Shown here in pieces: positions 16,637 through 16,786 of a stretch of DNA of 16,786 nucleotides; position 1 is the stretch's first letter; each line of letters begins with the position of its first letter. Under the pieces are notes generated by a model that was not told the origin of the DNA, did not search any database, and worked only from the letters and a program-made list of their open reading frames with translations. This stretch comes from JAOTYV01 sp041557595. Its GTDB lineage: Bacteria > Pseudomonadota > Alphaproteobacteria > UBA8366. The stretch spans positions 1 to 16,786 of the forward strand of contig JBFFGE010000100.1 of the NCBI GenBank assembly GCA_041557595.1, written 5' to 3'. Position numbers and translations under genes: made by a program.

Positions 16637-16655
16637 GTTACCTAGTATCATTATC
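16637..16655 (-). promoter_or_regulatory. Possible Fur/Zur-like metal operator
   Basis: On the minus strand the 19 bases begin GATAATGATA, identical to the left half of the classical Fur box, and agree at 14 of 19 positions overall; the right half (CTAGGTAAC) is poor. It lies 31 bases before the DUF1007 start, in an A+T-rich patch where a promoter is expected. A metal transport gene pair downstream makes a Fur-family site reasonable, but half-sites like this arise by chance. Confidence 0.3.
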
Positions 16656-16710
16656 AAACAAGGTAAAGATTTGGTTTTCGCTGCGCGTGCCACCGTCATT
16701 CGCCCTCGCG

Positions 16711-16786
16711 CTAGATCAACATGCCTTTATTTGGAATCAATTAACGGCAGAAAAGTTGATCGATTCTATAAAGATGGAGCAGCTTA
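16711..16786 (+). repeat. Two-palindrome mosaic element E2, cut by the window edge
   Basis: Starts CTAGATCAAC and matches 12113-12187 at 69 of 75 positions, in the same orientation. The outer stem GATCAAC (16714-16720) / GTTGATC (16755-16761) is intact, but four of the six differences fall in the left arm of the inner hairpin, so the perfect 10-bp stem seen in E1 is broken here. The second structure begins with GGAGCAGC and runs off the window end. Confidence 0.8.

Overview
The window is G+C-rich, densely packed chromosomal DNA with little intergenic space. It looks like an alphaproteobacterium, probably Rhodospirillales or a close relative. Supporting evidence is the Bpt-type leucyltransferase next to an alphaproteobacterial-type ParC, full-consensus CtrA boxes (TTAA-N7-TTAA) in front of a flagellar motor operon, and intergenic elements built of two palindromes, like those of other Alphaproteobacteria. 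No rRNA, tRNA, CRISPR array, transposase or prophage gene was seen. The assignment is an inference from gene content, not a phylogeny.

Layout. 1-120: a REP-like inverted repeat. 172-2577 (+): membrane-anchored penicillin acylase family hydrolase. 2635-3858 (+): threonine ammonia-lyase with ACT domain. 3862-5691 (-): a flavin reductase followed by an MFS carboxylate-type transporter. 5692-5915: divergent control region with two CtrA-like boxes. 5916-8696 (+): motA and two tandem motB paralogues. 8796-9326 (+): RDD membrane protein. 9460-10035 (+): membrane-anchored protein with a HEPN-like RNxxxH motif. 10056-11228 (-): TPR protein fused to a GAMT/RMT2-like methyltransferase. 11397-12116 (+): bpt. 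12240-14462 (-): parC. 14674-14898 (+): small MerF-like membrane protein without cysteines. 14895-15854 (-) and 15959-16606 (-): NicO-type metal transporter and its DUF1007 periplasmic partner, a ZevB/ZevA-like pair.

How the genes work together. MotA and the MotB paralogues should form the ion-driven flagellar stator. The two MotBs are almost identical in the membrane segment but differ in the peptidoglycan-binding motif (GHTD versus GHTS), so a specialised or mixed stator is possible. The CtrA boxes place the operon under the cell-cycle/motility regulator. The DUF1007-NicO pair probably handles Zn, Ni or Co at the inner membrane and periplasm, with a possible Fur/Zur-like operator upstream. 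RDD, bpt and parC look like a conserved alphaproteobacterial neighbourhood interrupted by the HEPN-like and TPR-methyltransferase genes.

The most notable non-coding signal is a family of roughly 106-107 bp elements (12113-12219, 15856-15961, and a copy cut by the right edge at 16711-16786). They share one architecture: CTAG end, nested stem 1, A-rich linker ending AGATAGA, stem 2. The stem sequences differ but remain paired. They supply the stop codons of bpt and of the DUF1007 gene.
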